From Bog-473 sp036268485 (lineage in GTDB: Bacteria > Actinomycetota > Acidimicrobiia > Acidimicrobiales > RAAP-2), in the NCBI GenBank assembly GCA_036268485.1, contig DATAUC010000109.1:186001-250000 (forward strand): a DNA stretch of 64,000 bases. Reading direction: 5' to 3'. Position 1 is the stretch's first letter. Each line of letters opens with the position of its first letter. The notes under the pieces are model-generated. The model was not told the origin of the DNA, searched no databases, and was given only the letters and a program-made list of their open reading frames with translations. The translations under genes and the position numbers were made by a program. This document shows positions 50,279 through 59,410 of the stretch, piece after piece.

Positions 50279-52176
50279 GCTGTGCCTGCTTCCACTGGGC
50301 CCAGCCAAGAGTTCGGCGTCCGCTCATCCAATCGCTGGCTGGCGCGGATTCCGCGTCCCACACGCCGCACGCCAATCGGAATGATTCGAGTGGCGACGAT
50401 CACTACGGCTGCTCCGAACACGACACCCGAGTAGTTCTGGACCGTAGGGTTCGATATGTACGACACAGCCACGACATAAAGACCTGCTGCGATGAATGCC
50501 GACAAAACTGGCCGCCGTCCCGACACGAAGAGGACAGCGATCATTATTAGAGAGATTGAGAAATCAAAGGTAGGTCCACCCGTAGTCTGGGTCACCCCGC
50601 CGAGAAGCGCGCCCCCAATTCCAGCCAGAAACGCCGAAAGACAGAAGACCAGCATCTTTGTGAGATTTGCGTTGACCCCGTTCGATCGAAGAAGGGGTGG
50701 AGACTCCGACAGAGCAAGCAACAGTCGGCCAAGTCGCCCTCGTCGCACCAGTACGACCAATCCGCACACCATCAATGTGATGAGTAGCGTCAGAAAGTAG
50801 TACGCCCGGTCACTCGTAAAGTTGATGAACCCCCATCGTGGACGAGGGACGCTCAGACTGTCGGTGGCGCCGAACATGAGAAAGGTCGGAAAGAAGACCC
50901 GCTCAACGAGAATCCCAAACCCGAGCGTGACCACGGCGAGATACACGCCGCGAAGACGGATTGCCGGTATCGCCACAAGGATTCCAATTGGAACTGCAGC
51001 AAATGCTCCAAGTAGGAGCGCAATCCCCCAAGGCACGTGGTGATTGGCGAGAGTTGCAAAGGTCGCGGACCCGACTGCCGCGAAGGTCATTTGACATAGC
51101 GACACTTGTCCAGATGTCTGGGCAAGCAGGCTTAGCGACACGAAGATGACGACGAACGCAAGCCCTGTTGTCCAAATCGTCAAGTGAAACCCGACAACAA
51201 AAGGGAGGACACACAGTGCAGCAACAAGCACTCCCCCCCCCGCCACTGCCGTTGATCGGCGTGTCGGGGTAGGCGGACTTTCAATTCGGGTTGCTCGGGC
51301 CCCCCTCTCCACCAACCTGTTGGGCGGTATCACGAGTAGAGCGACGACGAGAACAATGAAGGGTACGTTGGACGGTAGCTGTTGGAAAGCTTGGTGATTG
51401 CCCAGGTAGCCCTGTGTTATTGACTGCCCAATTCCGATCGCTAGGCCACCCAGATACGTCAGGGGCAAGTTTGAAAATGCTCCAACGGCTGCCGCTCCGA
51501 AGCTAAAGATGACCAACAACGTCAGATCATTGACGTCGAGCCCGAGGAAAGTCGCAAGTAGCAATCCAGATATGGCTGCGAACGTTGATCCCACGATCCA
51601 CGAAAATCGGCGCACTCGGGATGGGCTTGTGCCCAGTATATCGAGGAGAGCTGGATCATCGACTACGGCTTGCATCGCGGTCCCAATGCGGGCCGTGCGG
51701 AACATCATGTAGAGGACTCCCGCAGCGACAAGGGCCAGAGCCGTAACGATGATCTGGAACTCGGTAACGTTTACCCCGCCGATCCTGATCAGGTGGGTGG
51801 GGAGGAAGGCCTCGAACGGAAGCGTGGCCGATCCGTACACTGAGGTCAATACCGCATCTAGGCCAACAAGAATCCCAACCATGGCCACGATCTTGATGGC
51901 AGTTGATTCTCCCGACAACACGTTGGCTAGCCGTTCGAGAATGAGGCCGCCAAGTACACCCGCAAGGAGTACCGCCAGGAGGGCAGCTAGAGGCCAGGGC
52001 ATTCCATGCTGAGTTCTGAACGTGTACATGAGATACGCGGCGCCAGCGGCTTGTGCCCCGAAGGCAAAATTGAAAATCCCCGAGGTCTTGAAGGTCAGAA
52101 CCAGTCCAAGGCCAGCGATCGAATAGATCGATCCGTCAGCAATACCGATAATGACGTATGTAATAAAGATCTTCAT
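50275..52176 (-). CDS. fused LivH-LivM permease of the ABC importer
   Basis: A 633-residue polytopic protein that joins two permeases normally encoded separately. Residues 1-300 are LivH-like (GSIYSIAGLGLVLTFKTSGI, NFAFGAQAAGAAYLMY), ending near LLVIPPNRLVERG. Residues about 330-610 are LivM-like (LSLLAQTSGQVSLCQMTFAA, AAVPIGILVAIPAIRLRGVY, the EAA-like loop ALSESPPLLRSNGVN). A tail of about 25 residues follows. Its ATG overlaps the stop of the small protein upstream (ATGA), although no good Shine-Dalgarno is visible. A single-chain permease would need no heterodimer assembly. Confidence 0.92.
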   Translation of the reverse strand: MKIFITYVIIGIADGSIYSIAGLGLVLTFKTSGIFNFAFGAQAAGAAYLMYTFRTQHGMPWPLAALLAVLLAGVLGGLILERLANVLSGESTAIKIVAMVGILVGLDAVLTSVYGSATLPFEAFLPTHLIRIGGVNVTEFQIIVTALALVAAGVLYMMFRTARIGTAMQAVVDDPALLDILGTSPSRVRRFSWIVGSTFAAISGLLLATFLGLDVNDLTLLVIFSFGAAAVGAFSNLPLTYLGGLAIGIGQSITQGYLGNHQAFQQLPSNVPFIVLVVALLVIPPNRLVERGARATRIESPPTPTRRSTAVAGGGVLVAALCVLPFVVGFHLTIWTTGLAFVVIFVSLSLLAQTSGQVSLCQMTFAAVGSATFATLANHHVPWGIALLLGAFAAVPIGILVAIPAIRLRGVYLAVVTLGFGILVERVFFPTFLMFGATDSLSVPRPRWGFINFTSDRAYYFLTLLITLMVCGLVVLVRRGRLGRLLLALSESPPLLRSNGVNANLTKMLVFCLSAFLAGIGGALLGGVTQTTGGPTFDFSISLIMIAVLFVSGRRPVLSAFIAAGLYVVAVSYISNPTVQNYSGVVFGAAVVIVATRIIPIGVRRVGRGIRASQRLDERTPNSWLGPVEAGTA

Positions 52177-52682
52177 TTCGTACGGTTCGTCTGGGAATCG
52201 ACGGATTTCACGGGGCGGATGCAAATGCCGCATGGGACTGAGCCGTCCTGATCTTCACCCCTACTCATAACAGAGGTCGGTTTTCCGAATGTCATCGGGC
52301 AGGCGGGATCGTGGTACATGCCAGGCGCTCCCACAACGAGTACGCGCGACGCCTCAGCTACTTCTGGGCCGCTGATCGGTGTTGACGCATCAGTTAACTT
52401 CACCTCAACGTGCAAGAGTGTGTTGCTCAAGAGGCGAACCCTTCGATCTCCAATTGTCCGCCGGGCACGAAACACGAGGCTCACTTGCGCGTACAGCGCC
52501 AGCATCTCAATAGCAATGCCGGCGGACAGCCACGGGACCTGGTTGGCGACAACCCCTCGATCTGCAACGCCAAGCCAGGTGAGGACGAGACCGATGCTAC
52601 AGGCGATCGTGAGCACGGTTGATCGGATACCACTCTCGATACCCCAGGGAAATGCCCGATACAACGGCCCTGTGCGCGTCAT
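52173..52682 (-). CDS. small two-TM membrane protein with Cys/His cluster, transporter operon
   Basis: About 169 residues with two predicted membrane segments (VLTIACSIGLVLTWLGV and WLSAGIAIEMLALYAQVSLV) and a C-terminal part with MYHDPACPMTFGK and PCGIC, a spacing like the metal-binding H-x-P-x-C...C-G-x-C ribbons of Ada-type domains. The region around the loop (GVADRGVVANQVPWLSAG) repeats that of the next gene upstream (GVSREGLAAEQIPYVASGG), so the two are probably paralogs. ATG 52682, 8 bases after the previous stop, is my choice; ATG 52709 is possible. Function unknown. Confidence 0.7.
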   Translation of the reverse strand: MTRTGPLYRAFPWGIESGIRSTVLTIACSIGLVLTWLGVADRGVVANQVPWLSAGIAIEMLALYAQVSLVFRARRTIGDRRVRLLSNTLLHVEVKLTDASTPISGPEVAEASRVLVVGAPGMYHDPACPMTFGKPTSVMSRGEDQDGSVPCGICIRPVKSVDSQTNRTK

Positions 52683-52689
52683 CGACGAT

Positions 52690-53109
52690 TCACGTCGGCA
52701 ATCCGGCATCAACGTTGTACCTTTCATTGGTGCCATGGGCGGGTTCTTTCGGCATCGGTTGTTGAGTGGTTCCAGATCTTGGCGCCGTACTAAGTGGAAC
52801 TATCCGCGGTCGGTTATCTTCTCCACGAACCAACCCCAATTCCGTCAAGCCATCTTCGAGAACTGACTCGATCCGATCAAGCTTCTTCCATTCATCGCGG
52901 AGATCTGCGGACAGCCATAGGGCTGCTCCGACTCCCATCAAAAAAATTCCCCCCAAACCCCCAGAAGCGACATACGGAATCTGCTCCGCGGCCAACCCCT
53001 CCCGGCTTACGCCAAAGTAACCGAGGACGAGTAGTAAAGCACCAACGGCAGTCAGGACAATCGCCGCAACACGATCCCATTGGCTACTCAATTGTCGCAA
53101 GCTATCCAC
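52690..53109 (-). CDS. small two-TM membrane protein, transporter operon
   Basis: A 139-residue protein with membrane segments at about residues 14-33 and 45-66, joined by the loop GVSREGLAAEQIPYVASGG, then a polar tail with a coiled, charged stretch (DEWKKLDRIESVLEDG). GTG 53109 has GGGGAG five bases upstream. The loop matches its downstream neighbour (52173-52682), pointing to a tandem duplication. Unrecognised; probably a membrane partner of the ABC importer. Confidence 0.7.
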   Translation of the reverse strand: MDSLRQLSSQWDRVAAIVLTAVGALLLVLGYFGVSREGLAAEQIPYVASGGLGGIFLMGVGAALWLSADLRDEWKKLDRIESVLEDGLTELGLVRGEDNRPRIVPLSTAPRSGTTQQPMPKEPAHGTNERYNVDAGLPT

Positions 53110-53181
53110 AACTCCCCTTTGAACGACTCATGGCACTGATCACGGCACTGATACTTCGATCACACTTGGTCCAGACAATCA

Positions 53182-53967
53182 TCACGAACCCTGGGTCTGG
53201 CCGCTGAAGAAGTCCACCAGCGGGCCGAGTGCGCCAATCGTCCCAGTTAGTGGTTCCAATTCCGGTGACAGAGTGGTAAGCGTGGCGAAAACCTTGTTGG
53301 CTTCGGTAAAGAAGGCCTGAGTGCCAGGGTTGATCCCCTGGAGAACGGCAAGCTCAGTATTGAGGACGTTGAGATTCGTCACGGCTTCGGCGCTGAGCTT
53401 GCTGCACTGAGGTGAGATTTCCGCGATGGCGGGATCGATCACCTTGCTCAACCCTGGTATCTGCGATGCGGCAGCCGTCAATGAGCCTGCTCCGGTGTTA
53501 CATGCCAGCAAGAATCCCACCGAAGAGCCGAACTGAAGTGTCGAAAGAAACGGGGTGAGCAGAGCCACGCTCACGGACTGAGACCCTGCCGTCGTTGTCG
53601 GTGGACCTGATGCCGCCGTGGTCGAGACATCTGACTGCGGACTGAGAGGACTGGACAATGCGATTGGTCCTATCGGGAGCGTGGCCGAGCCGTTCAGTTG
53701 GCCCAAGGACGGACCAGGTGTCGCCTGCGAAGGGGTCACGCCACCTGAAGCCGTCGGTCTGGCTCCTAGCTGTTTCATGTGGGTAGTCCGGTGTGTGTTG
53801 CCCTTGAGATTGGACTCGATTGCTCGGAGCGCGCTGCTTCGAACTGACGCGTGCGAGCGGTAACTGTTCAGTCCAACAACAACAAGACTGACAACAACAA
53901 AACTGACAACGCCTGCTGCAACTACGTCAAGGGTGCGGCGGGAACTTCGCTTGCCATAAATCTTCAT
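53182..53967 (-). CDS. exported or anchored protein of unknown function, first gene of the transporter operon
   Basis: About 261 residues. A basic N-terminus (KIYGKRSSRRT) is followed by one membrane segment (VVAAGVVSFVVVSLVVVGL), a Ser/Thr/Pro-rich linker (about 70-125) and a C-terminal helical domain with two Cys (FLLACNTGAG and ISPQCSKLSA) that could pair outside the cell. I chose ATG 53967; GTG 53976 is an alternative, with a long G-run between. The next gene begins 72 bases downstream. Not recognised; a 1-TM exported protein beside an importer. Confidence 0.68.
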   Translation of the reverse strand: MKIYGKRSSRRTLDVVAAGVVSFVVVSLVVVGLNSYRSHASVRSSALRAIESNLKGNTHRTTHMKQLGARPTASGGVTPSQATPGPSLGQLNGSATLPIGPIALSSPLSPQSDVSTTAASGPPTTTAGSQSVSVALLTPFLSTLQFGSSVGFLLACNTGAGSLTAAASQIPGLSKVIDPAIAEISPQCSKLSAEAVTNLNVLNTELAVLQGINPGTQAFFTEANKVFATLTTLSPELEPLTGTIGALGPLVDFFSGQTQGS

Positions 53968-54674
53968 GTTCCGCACGCCCCCCCTTCAAACTGAAGATAC
54001 CAACACACATTCAACACAGCCTGCCAAACCCCAAAGCACAATCGTCCGACCTCAAGCATGTTGCGCTGGTACCCGTGAGAACGATTATACAGGAATCGTT
54101 TATTTGATCAAGCCCTGATCGAGGGTCTGGGGCGCGCGATGTTTGATTGGTAGCCGAGCGCCGCAGATCCAGTGCCCTGACCACAATGGTTCGACGCGTC
54201 TGGGGATTGAGAAGGCTGGTGGGCCCGAGCGAACGGCACGAACCGGGGCTTTCAGCTGGGTAATCGTGCTCAGGTCGCACTGACGGGATTCCTGAGTCCG
54301 AAACAGAACGGTCGATCCGTCGTTGGGCTGAAAGGCCGAGGTTGTGCGCCGCTTTGCGGCGCGAGCTTTGGGTTGGACCAATCGATGTTGTGCTACGCCC
54401 CTCATCATGGCCCGGTGCTTGCGTTCGAGAGCGAAGATTTCGGGGTCGGTGGTGTGGGCGTTGCGCCTGCTCGGGTGGTGGACGCGCCCCCAACGATGCT
54501 GGTCAGGGCACTAGCAGAATCGATTGCCAAGAATCCTCGCTCCGAGGCGGGGTAGATGTGCCGACGTGATTTGGCGGGAGGGATTTGTCTGGTCTCAACG
54601 GTCCAATGAGCACGTTGTGCAGAAATGAGGAGTCACCCACGGTCCCAGCTGCTCTTTCCGGGTCAGTTCAGTAT
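53968..54674. other. 0.7-kb region without a confident gene
   Basis: It contains the upstream region of the transporter operon and the 3' side of the PTE gene. A GC-rich hairpin GCGCCGC/GCGGCGC with a TTT loop sits at 54346-54362 without a T-run. A plus-strand frame at 54373-54555 (60 codons, including MLCYAPHHGPVLAFESEDFG) looks protein-like but has no ribosome site or known relative. I cannot support a gene here. Confidence 0.4.
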
Positions 54675-55682
54675 TCAGTGGCCGCCGAAGAGTTTACAGG
54701 GATTCGCAGTGAGAATCCGTTCGAAGGATTCTCTGTCCATTCCTCGCTCCCGTAAGCGCGGCCAGAACTGAGAGAAGAGAAAAGTGTGGGGTCGAGTGTG
54801 CATCTGTTCCTCGATGTCGGAGCGACGCTTCTCAAAGGCAATGCGTGCTCTCTCGGGCACCGGATAGGGCCAGCGGGCAGATCGTAACCAACAAGCGTGG
54901 TCTTGACTGAGACAGATTTTGTCTCCGTATCCACTTTCAAGAAGTGCCATCACCAAGTCGGCTCGAGCGTCATCGGACGCCAATAGCGTCCAACCAACGC
55001 GATCGATCCCAACGAATGATCCAAGTGAGGCGATGTCTCTGAGGATCTCCACGTTTCGCGCCTGGTCCTGATGACCGACCAATACCCGAGAGAGATCAAC
55101 TCCTTCAGCTGCAAGAATACCCTGCTGGATATTGCCACCGACTGAGTTCTCACAATGCGTGATGATGCTTAAGCCGGATTGTACTGCGGCCATTCCAGCG
55201 GCTCGTACGAACCGACGCTCCATCTCGCTGGGCGGGTCACCAGTCGCTACCTTGATCACACCTGGTCGGATACCTGTACGGCCGATGCCGTTCGATATCT
55301 CGTGAAGATAGAGATCAGCAATTTCCTCTTCGGTTCTTGCCTTCCAGTAATAAGGAATTCCCACCTGCTCGGTATAGAAGCCCGTTGCGGCGACAATCTG
55401 CATACCGGAAGTTTCTGCCACCTCAGCTAATAGCTCAGGATCTCGCCCCAATTCGATTGGGCATGGATCGACGAACGTTCGGACACCGTGCTCGAGTAGT
55501 TGATGCATTCTTTCGACCGCAAGCGATACGACTGCCTTGCGATCCCACTTGTCCCCTGGGTCCAGATGATCGCCGGGGTAGGAGATCACGACGTGCTCGT
55601 GAACGAGGGTTATGCCAAGGTCGCTGGCATCGACGGGGCCCAAGACCGTTTCGATGATGCTCACTGAGGGACTATCCGCCAA
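54675..55682 (-). CDS. phosphotriesterase-family metallo-hydrolase (lactonase-like)
   Basis: A 335-residue PTE-fold amidohydrolase with all metal ligands in place: H28 and H30 (LVHEHVV), K144 (GVIKVATG, bridging Lys), H177 (IITHCEN), H205 (VGHQD) and D262 (LSQDHACW). Family members hydrolyse lactones, organophosphates or N-acyl compounds; many bacterial ones are lactonases. With a Baeyer-Villiger monooxygenase 6 kb away, a lactone product is a good guess (inference). The start is unclear: TTG 55682 or GTG 55664. Confidence 0.92.
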   Translation of the reverse strand: MADSPSVSIIETVLGPVDASDLGITLVHEHVVISYPGDHLDPGDKWDRKAVVSLAVERMHQLLEHGVRTFVDPCPIELGRDPELLAEVAETSGMQIVAATGFYTEQVGIPYYWKARTEEEIADLYLHEISNGIGRTGIRPGVIKVATGDPPSEMERRFVRAAGMAAVQSGLSIITHCENSVGGNIQQGILAAEGVDLSRVLVGHQDQARNVEILRDIASLGSFVGIDRVGWTLLASDDARADLVMALLESGYGDKICLSQDHACWLRSARWPYPVPERARIAFEKRRSDIEEQMHTRPHTFLFSQFWPRLRERGMDRESFERILTANPCKLFGGH

Positions 55683-55741
55683 GCCAGGATTGGACTAGTC
55701 ACTTCTACCCACCACTTCCCTCTGGGTGAGGTTGATTGTGC

Positions 55742-56881
55742 TCACGAATCAATGACATCTGCCGCAAGATTTCCCAAATTGATCATCAGGTTGCGACCAT
55801 GCCGCGACATGTCGTAGCCCGACTTTGGATATCCATTCGTGAGAAAGGCGAACGAAACACCAGATTCGGGATCGAGGAATCCGACTTGACATGGTGCACC
55901 GGGATGCCCGAACGTTCGCAGTGAACCGGTAGTCGGGAGGTGAAATGGGCCGCCATCTTCGCCCGCAACAAGTACGAAAAGACCCATTTTAAGTGGCTGG
56001 GACCTACCGCCATAGTTTTCATCGCCCATACTGGGCATTGAGATTCTCACCCTTGTGGCGTCGGCAATAGTTTCCGTTGACCACAGGCCTGATTCCGTTA
56101 GTCCCTGATAGAAGAGAGCCAGGTCCGCCGCAGTCGCCACCACTACGTGACTCGGCTCAGCGGCAGCAATGACTTCCGGCTTCGCAACCAGGTACATCGG
56201 ATTCCAAGGATCGATTTCATTCGGATTTATTTCTGAGCCGTCGATCATGATGAACGGCGCCAGATCGATTTCCTGTCTTTCGAGTGGAAGGCCCAGTTCG
56301 AGTCCCAACCCAAGGGGCAAAGCCACTTGGCTCCGGATGTATTCGGCAAGGGTCATTCCGGTACGGCGCTCGACCATCTCGCCGATAAGCCAACCCGCCG
56401 ATGTCAAATGAAACTGAAGCTGCTCGCCCGGCGTGGATGTCAGATGCCATCCGGCGAAAGCGTTGAGGCGTTGCTCTCTGTCCAGCATCTTGGGATACCC
56501 CATCGGGGCCAATGGAAGGCCGGCAGTGTGGGTCAAGACGTGTTCGACCAACACTCCTTCCTTCCCATTGCTTGCGAACTCGGGAATGATGTCTGCGACG
56601 GTCTCATTGACTTCCAACAGGCCGTCACTGATCAACTTCCAAGCAACTCCCGCAACCACTGACCTACCTGCCGAGCCGAGGAGATAGCGTGTTGTCAGGG
56701 CAGTATCGCCGTAGCACTCGAATGCAACTAATTGACCGTGCCGCGCCAATGCAACCTGACATGAAGGCAGATGACCGCTGTCGACCTCTATGCGTGCTCG
56801 TTGGAGTAGGACGTCTACCCGGGCCGAATCGATCCCAACTGATTGGGGCGATACAACGGCGTGGTTAAACCTTTCCGCCAC
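55742..56881 (-). CDS. beta-lactamase/class C-like serine hydrolase family protein lacking Lys and Tyr of the active site
   Basis: A 379-residue protein of the beta-lactamase/esterase EstB family. Typical segments are LLGSAGRSVVAGVAWKLISD, LTHTAGLPLAPMGYP, FHLTSAGWLIGEMVE and FGHPGAPC. The canonical S-x-x-K is S-A-G-R here (S70, R73), and the Tyr of Y-S-N is Phe (F157), so two of three key residues differ while the HxG-type motif remains. It may be a different esterase mechanism or a non-catalytic protein. GTG 56881 has GGAGG eight bases upstream. It lies between the PTE gene and the divergent ACAD. Confidence 0.85.
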   Translation of the reverse strand: MAERFNHAVVSPQSVGIDSARVDVLLQRARIEVDSGHLPSCQVALARHGQLVAFECYGDTALTTRYLLGSAGRSVVAGVAWKLISDGLLEVNETVADIIPEFASNGKEGVLVEHVLTHTAGLPLAPMGYPKMLDREQRLNAFAGWHLTSTPGEQLQFHLTSAGWLIGEMVERRTGMTLAEYIRSQVALPLGLGLELGLPLERQEIDLAPFIMIDGSEINPNEIDPWNPMYLVAKPEVIAAAEPSHVVVATAADLALFYQGLTESGLWSTETIADATRVRISMPSMGDENYGGRSQPLKMGLFVLVAGEDGGPFHLPTTGSLRTFGHPGAPCQVGFLDPESGVSFAFLTNGYPKSGYDMSRHGRNLMINLGNLAADVIDS

Positions 56882-57221
56882 AGAACACCCTCCCCGGCAC
56901 CATCGAAGCGGTACGGCGCCCCGGTCACGGATACATTCACCCACCCGAAGCCCGGGCGATGTGCACAGTATTACAGTTGATGTCTTTTTGGTCAATGGCC
57001 AGAACCGATCCACCCACACGCCGTGCTGCTACCTGGAGTCACTTTTACCGTGTCGTGAACCGAACAGGCATTCTTGCCCGTCTGAACAAGGTCCCAGACG
57101 GCTGTCATAGCATCGTGTAATGAACATATAGACATGAATTGCTATCTTGCCTACACTGTTCGTATTCGCTGACTGTGTATAAGACGATGAGTAATTCGCA
57201 CCGAGGTAGGGGGCATCTGAT
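56882..57221. promoter_or_regulatory. divergent promoter region between serine-hydrolase and acyl-CoA dehydrogenase genes
   Basis: No gene is seen in these 340 bases. Toward the plus-strand gene a -10-like TATAAG lies about 40 bases before the start (57178-57183) with a TTGCCT-like element further upstream. Short AT-rich stretches are present on both sides; I found no clear long palindrome. Confidence 0.3.
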
Positions 57222-58601
57222 TTGGACGATGACACGTGGCCCAGCGCTGCTCAAGAGATCGACCTAAGCGGACCCCCAACGAGGGCCAACAGCTCGGAGA
57301 CCGATCGACTTCGAATATCGCCCGAAGACTCCGTTGAAGCGGTACGAACCGAGGTGTGTGCGTGGATTGAAGCCCATGTCCCCGCTCCCTGGCTGGCAGC
57401 AGCACGCTCAGGAGACCGCACGCGACTCCGGGAGAGTCGCAGCCTTGCAGACTATGAAGCGTGGTATGGGGAGTTCGCCCGTTCCGGTTTGGTTGCGCCC
57501 GGGTGGCCCGTCGCCCACGGAGGTCTCGGATTGGATCGTCCCGCCATCCAGGTCATCAATCAAGAACTGGCTCGGGCCGCCCTTCCCAGGTTGAACTTCC
57601 TTGCCCTCCATTTGGCTGGTCCTACAATCCTGCAATGGGGAAGTGAGAGTCAGAAGGACCGATACTTGTGGCCAGCAGCCAACAACACCGCAGCGTGGTG
57701 TCAACTCTTCAGCGAACCAGGTGCTGGATCCGACCTTGCTTCTCTTGGTACCCGCGCCAGACCTGACGGAGACTCCTGGGTCATATCTGGCCAAAAAGTC
57801 TGGTCAAGCATGGCCCATCATGCTGACTTCGGGATGCTTCTTGCCCGTACCGATCCCGAGGCGACGAAACACGCTGGGATCACCTATTTTCTGCTCGACC
57901 TTCGTTCTCCTGGCGTCGACGTTCGCCCACTCCGGCAAATGACAGGAGATGCCGAGTTCAACGAAGTATTCCTCTCCGAAGTTTGTGTTCCAGACATATG
58001 TCGTCTAGGACCCAGGGGGGAAGGATGGCGGGTCGCGACCACCACTCTCTTAAATGAGCGGACCGCACTCGCAGGAGAGGCTGGTTGGTCGGGCGGTCAG
58101 CCTCCTGAACAAAAGCGTGGACAAGGAGGTCAGGATCGCAAGGCTCCGAGTATGGGGGGCCTATCAATCGAAAGACTGATTGGTCTCGCTCAATCATCAG
58201 ATCGCAGTGTGGCATGTCGACAGCGAATCGCTCAGGCTTGGATTGAGAGCCGCGTAATCCGATGGACACTTCAGCGAAGCCAAGCAGATGGAACCAGGGG
58301 CCGGGAACCCGGCTCGGAGGGCTCAATCGCGAAGCTGCTCCAAACTGAGCACAACCAACGACTCCAGGAACTGGCTGTAGATGTCCTTGCGTTATCCGGA
58401 ACTGCACGGTTGGCCGAGGATGAATCAGCCGAGGCCGTCTGGCGTGGATTCCTCCGCTCCCGAGCAAACACCATCGAGGGGGGTACTTCGGAAATCCAAC
58501 GAAACATTTTGGCTGAACGTCTGCTGGGGTTGCCAAAAGAGCCGGCCCCTGATCGGACACTTCCATGGAATCAGCTGCAGAAAGGCAGCCCTACGTCATG
58601 A
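57222..58601 (+). CDS. acyl-CoA dehydrogenase
   Basis: A 459-residue ACAD. It has WCQLFSEPGAGSDLASLGTR (FAD/acyl-binding), GQKVWSSMAHHADFGMLLAR, and the C-terminal TIEGGTSEIQRNILAERLLG whose Glu is the usual catalytic base position. It oxidises an acyl-CoA at the alpha-beta carbons. TTG 57222 is the start, with GGGGG about 9 bases upstream; the first 35 residues are an extra charged segment. An insertion of about 25 residues (GGQPPEQKRGQGGQDRKAP) is unusual but is in frame. The SDR start overlaps its stop. Confidence 0.93.
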   Translation: MDDDTWPSAAQEIDLSGPPTRANSSETDRLRISPEDSVEAVRTEVCAWIEAHVPAPWLAAARSGDRTRLRESRSLADYEAWYGEFARSGLVAPGWPVAHGGLGLDRPAIQVINQELARAALPRLNFLALHLAGPTILQWGSESQKDRYLWPAANNTAAWCQLFSEPGAGSDLASLGTRARPDGDSWVISGQKVWSSMAHHADFGMLLARTDPEATKHAGITYFLLDLRSPGVDVRPLRQMTGDAEFNEVFLSEVCVPDICRLGPRGEGWRVATTTLLNERTALAGEAGWSGGQPPEQKRGQGGQDRKAPSMGGLSIERLIGLAQSSDRSVACRQRIAQAWIESRVIRWTLQRSQADGTRGREPGSEGSIAKLLQTEHNQRLQELAVDVLALSGTARLAEDESAEAVWRGFLRSRANTIEGGTSEIQRNILAERLLGLPKEPAPDRTLPWNQLQKGSPTS

Positions 58602-59362
58602 CCAAACAGCTGGAGGGTCACGTCTCTGTAATTACGGGAGGAAACGGAGGAATTGGTCTGGGAATGGCGATGGGCCTCGTCGCCGCTGGCGCCAACATAG
58701 CAATCTGGGGAACGAGCGAAGAAAAGAATGAATCGGCAGCTGACGTGCTCAAAGAGCTCGGAGCAGAGGTCCTGGCTTTACAATGTGACGTCCGAGATCA
58801 GAGTCAAGTGGAAGAAGCATTCGCCACGACCGTTCGCCGGTTCGGCAAGGTTGACAGTGTGTTTGCCAATGCCGGCCTCGGAGGAAGTGGAGCAAGCAGT
58901 ATCACCGAACTAACTCTGGATGAGTGGCGTTCCATGTTCGCCGTGAATGTCGAAGGTGTCTTTCTGACCCTGCGAGCAGCGGCACGGCACATGATCGAGC
59001 GAGGCGCTGGCGGCTCACTTGTGGTCGTTTCCTCTACGGCCGCCATTCATGGTGCTCCACGGAATACCCATTACGCAGCGTCAAAGTCCGCCCTGTTGGG
59101 CCTAATGCGAGGACTTGCCGTCGAGCTCGCTCGATACCACATTCGGTGCAACGCGCTCGTCCCTGGTTGGACTGAAACAGGCCTAACGAGCTCGGCACGA
59201 CAGAACGAGAAATTCATGGAAAACACCACCTATCGGACACCCGTTCGACGATGGGGATTGCCGCAAGACTTTACGCAGATAGCCCCCTATCTCGCCGATC
59301 CTCAAATCTCGTTTCATACTGGCGACACGTTTGTCGTCGATGGTGGCTACACCATCTTCTGA
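58598..59362 (+). CDS. short-chain dehydrogenase/reductase (SDR), coupled to the ACAD
   Basis: A 254-residue SDR: TGGNGGIGLGMAMGLVAAGA, then WGTSEEK suggesting NADP, ANAGLGG, Ser in VSSTAAIHG and YxxxK in YAASK. The C-terminal GDTFVVDGGYTIF is standard. The ATG overlaps the ACAD TGA (ATGA), with AAAGG eleven bases upstream; an in-frame ATG at 58565 inside the ACAD is less likely. It probably oxidises a secondary alcohol to the ketone used by the Baeyer-Villiger enzyme (inference). Confidence 0.9.
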   Translation: MTKQLEGHVSVITGGNGGIGLGMAMGLVAAGANIAIWGTSEEKNESAADVLKELGAEVLALQCDVRDQSQVEEAFATTVRRFGKVDSVFANAGLGGSGASSITELTLDEWRSMFAVNVEGVFLTLRAAARHMIERGAGGSLVVVSSTAAIHGAPRNTHYAASKSALLGLMRGLAVELARYHIRCNALVPGWTETGLTSSARQNEKFMENTTYRTPVRRWGLPQDFTQIAPYLADPQISFHTGDTFVVDGGYTIF

Positions 59363-59410
59363 CCGCTGATCGTCGCGATCTTGAACCGTTGTGTACTCTT
59401 AGCGGCTCAG

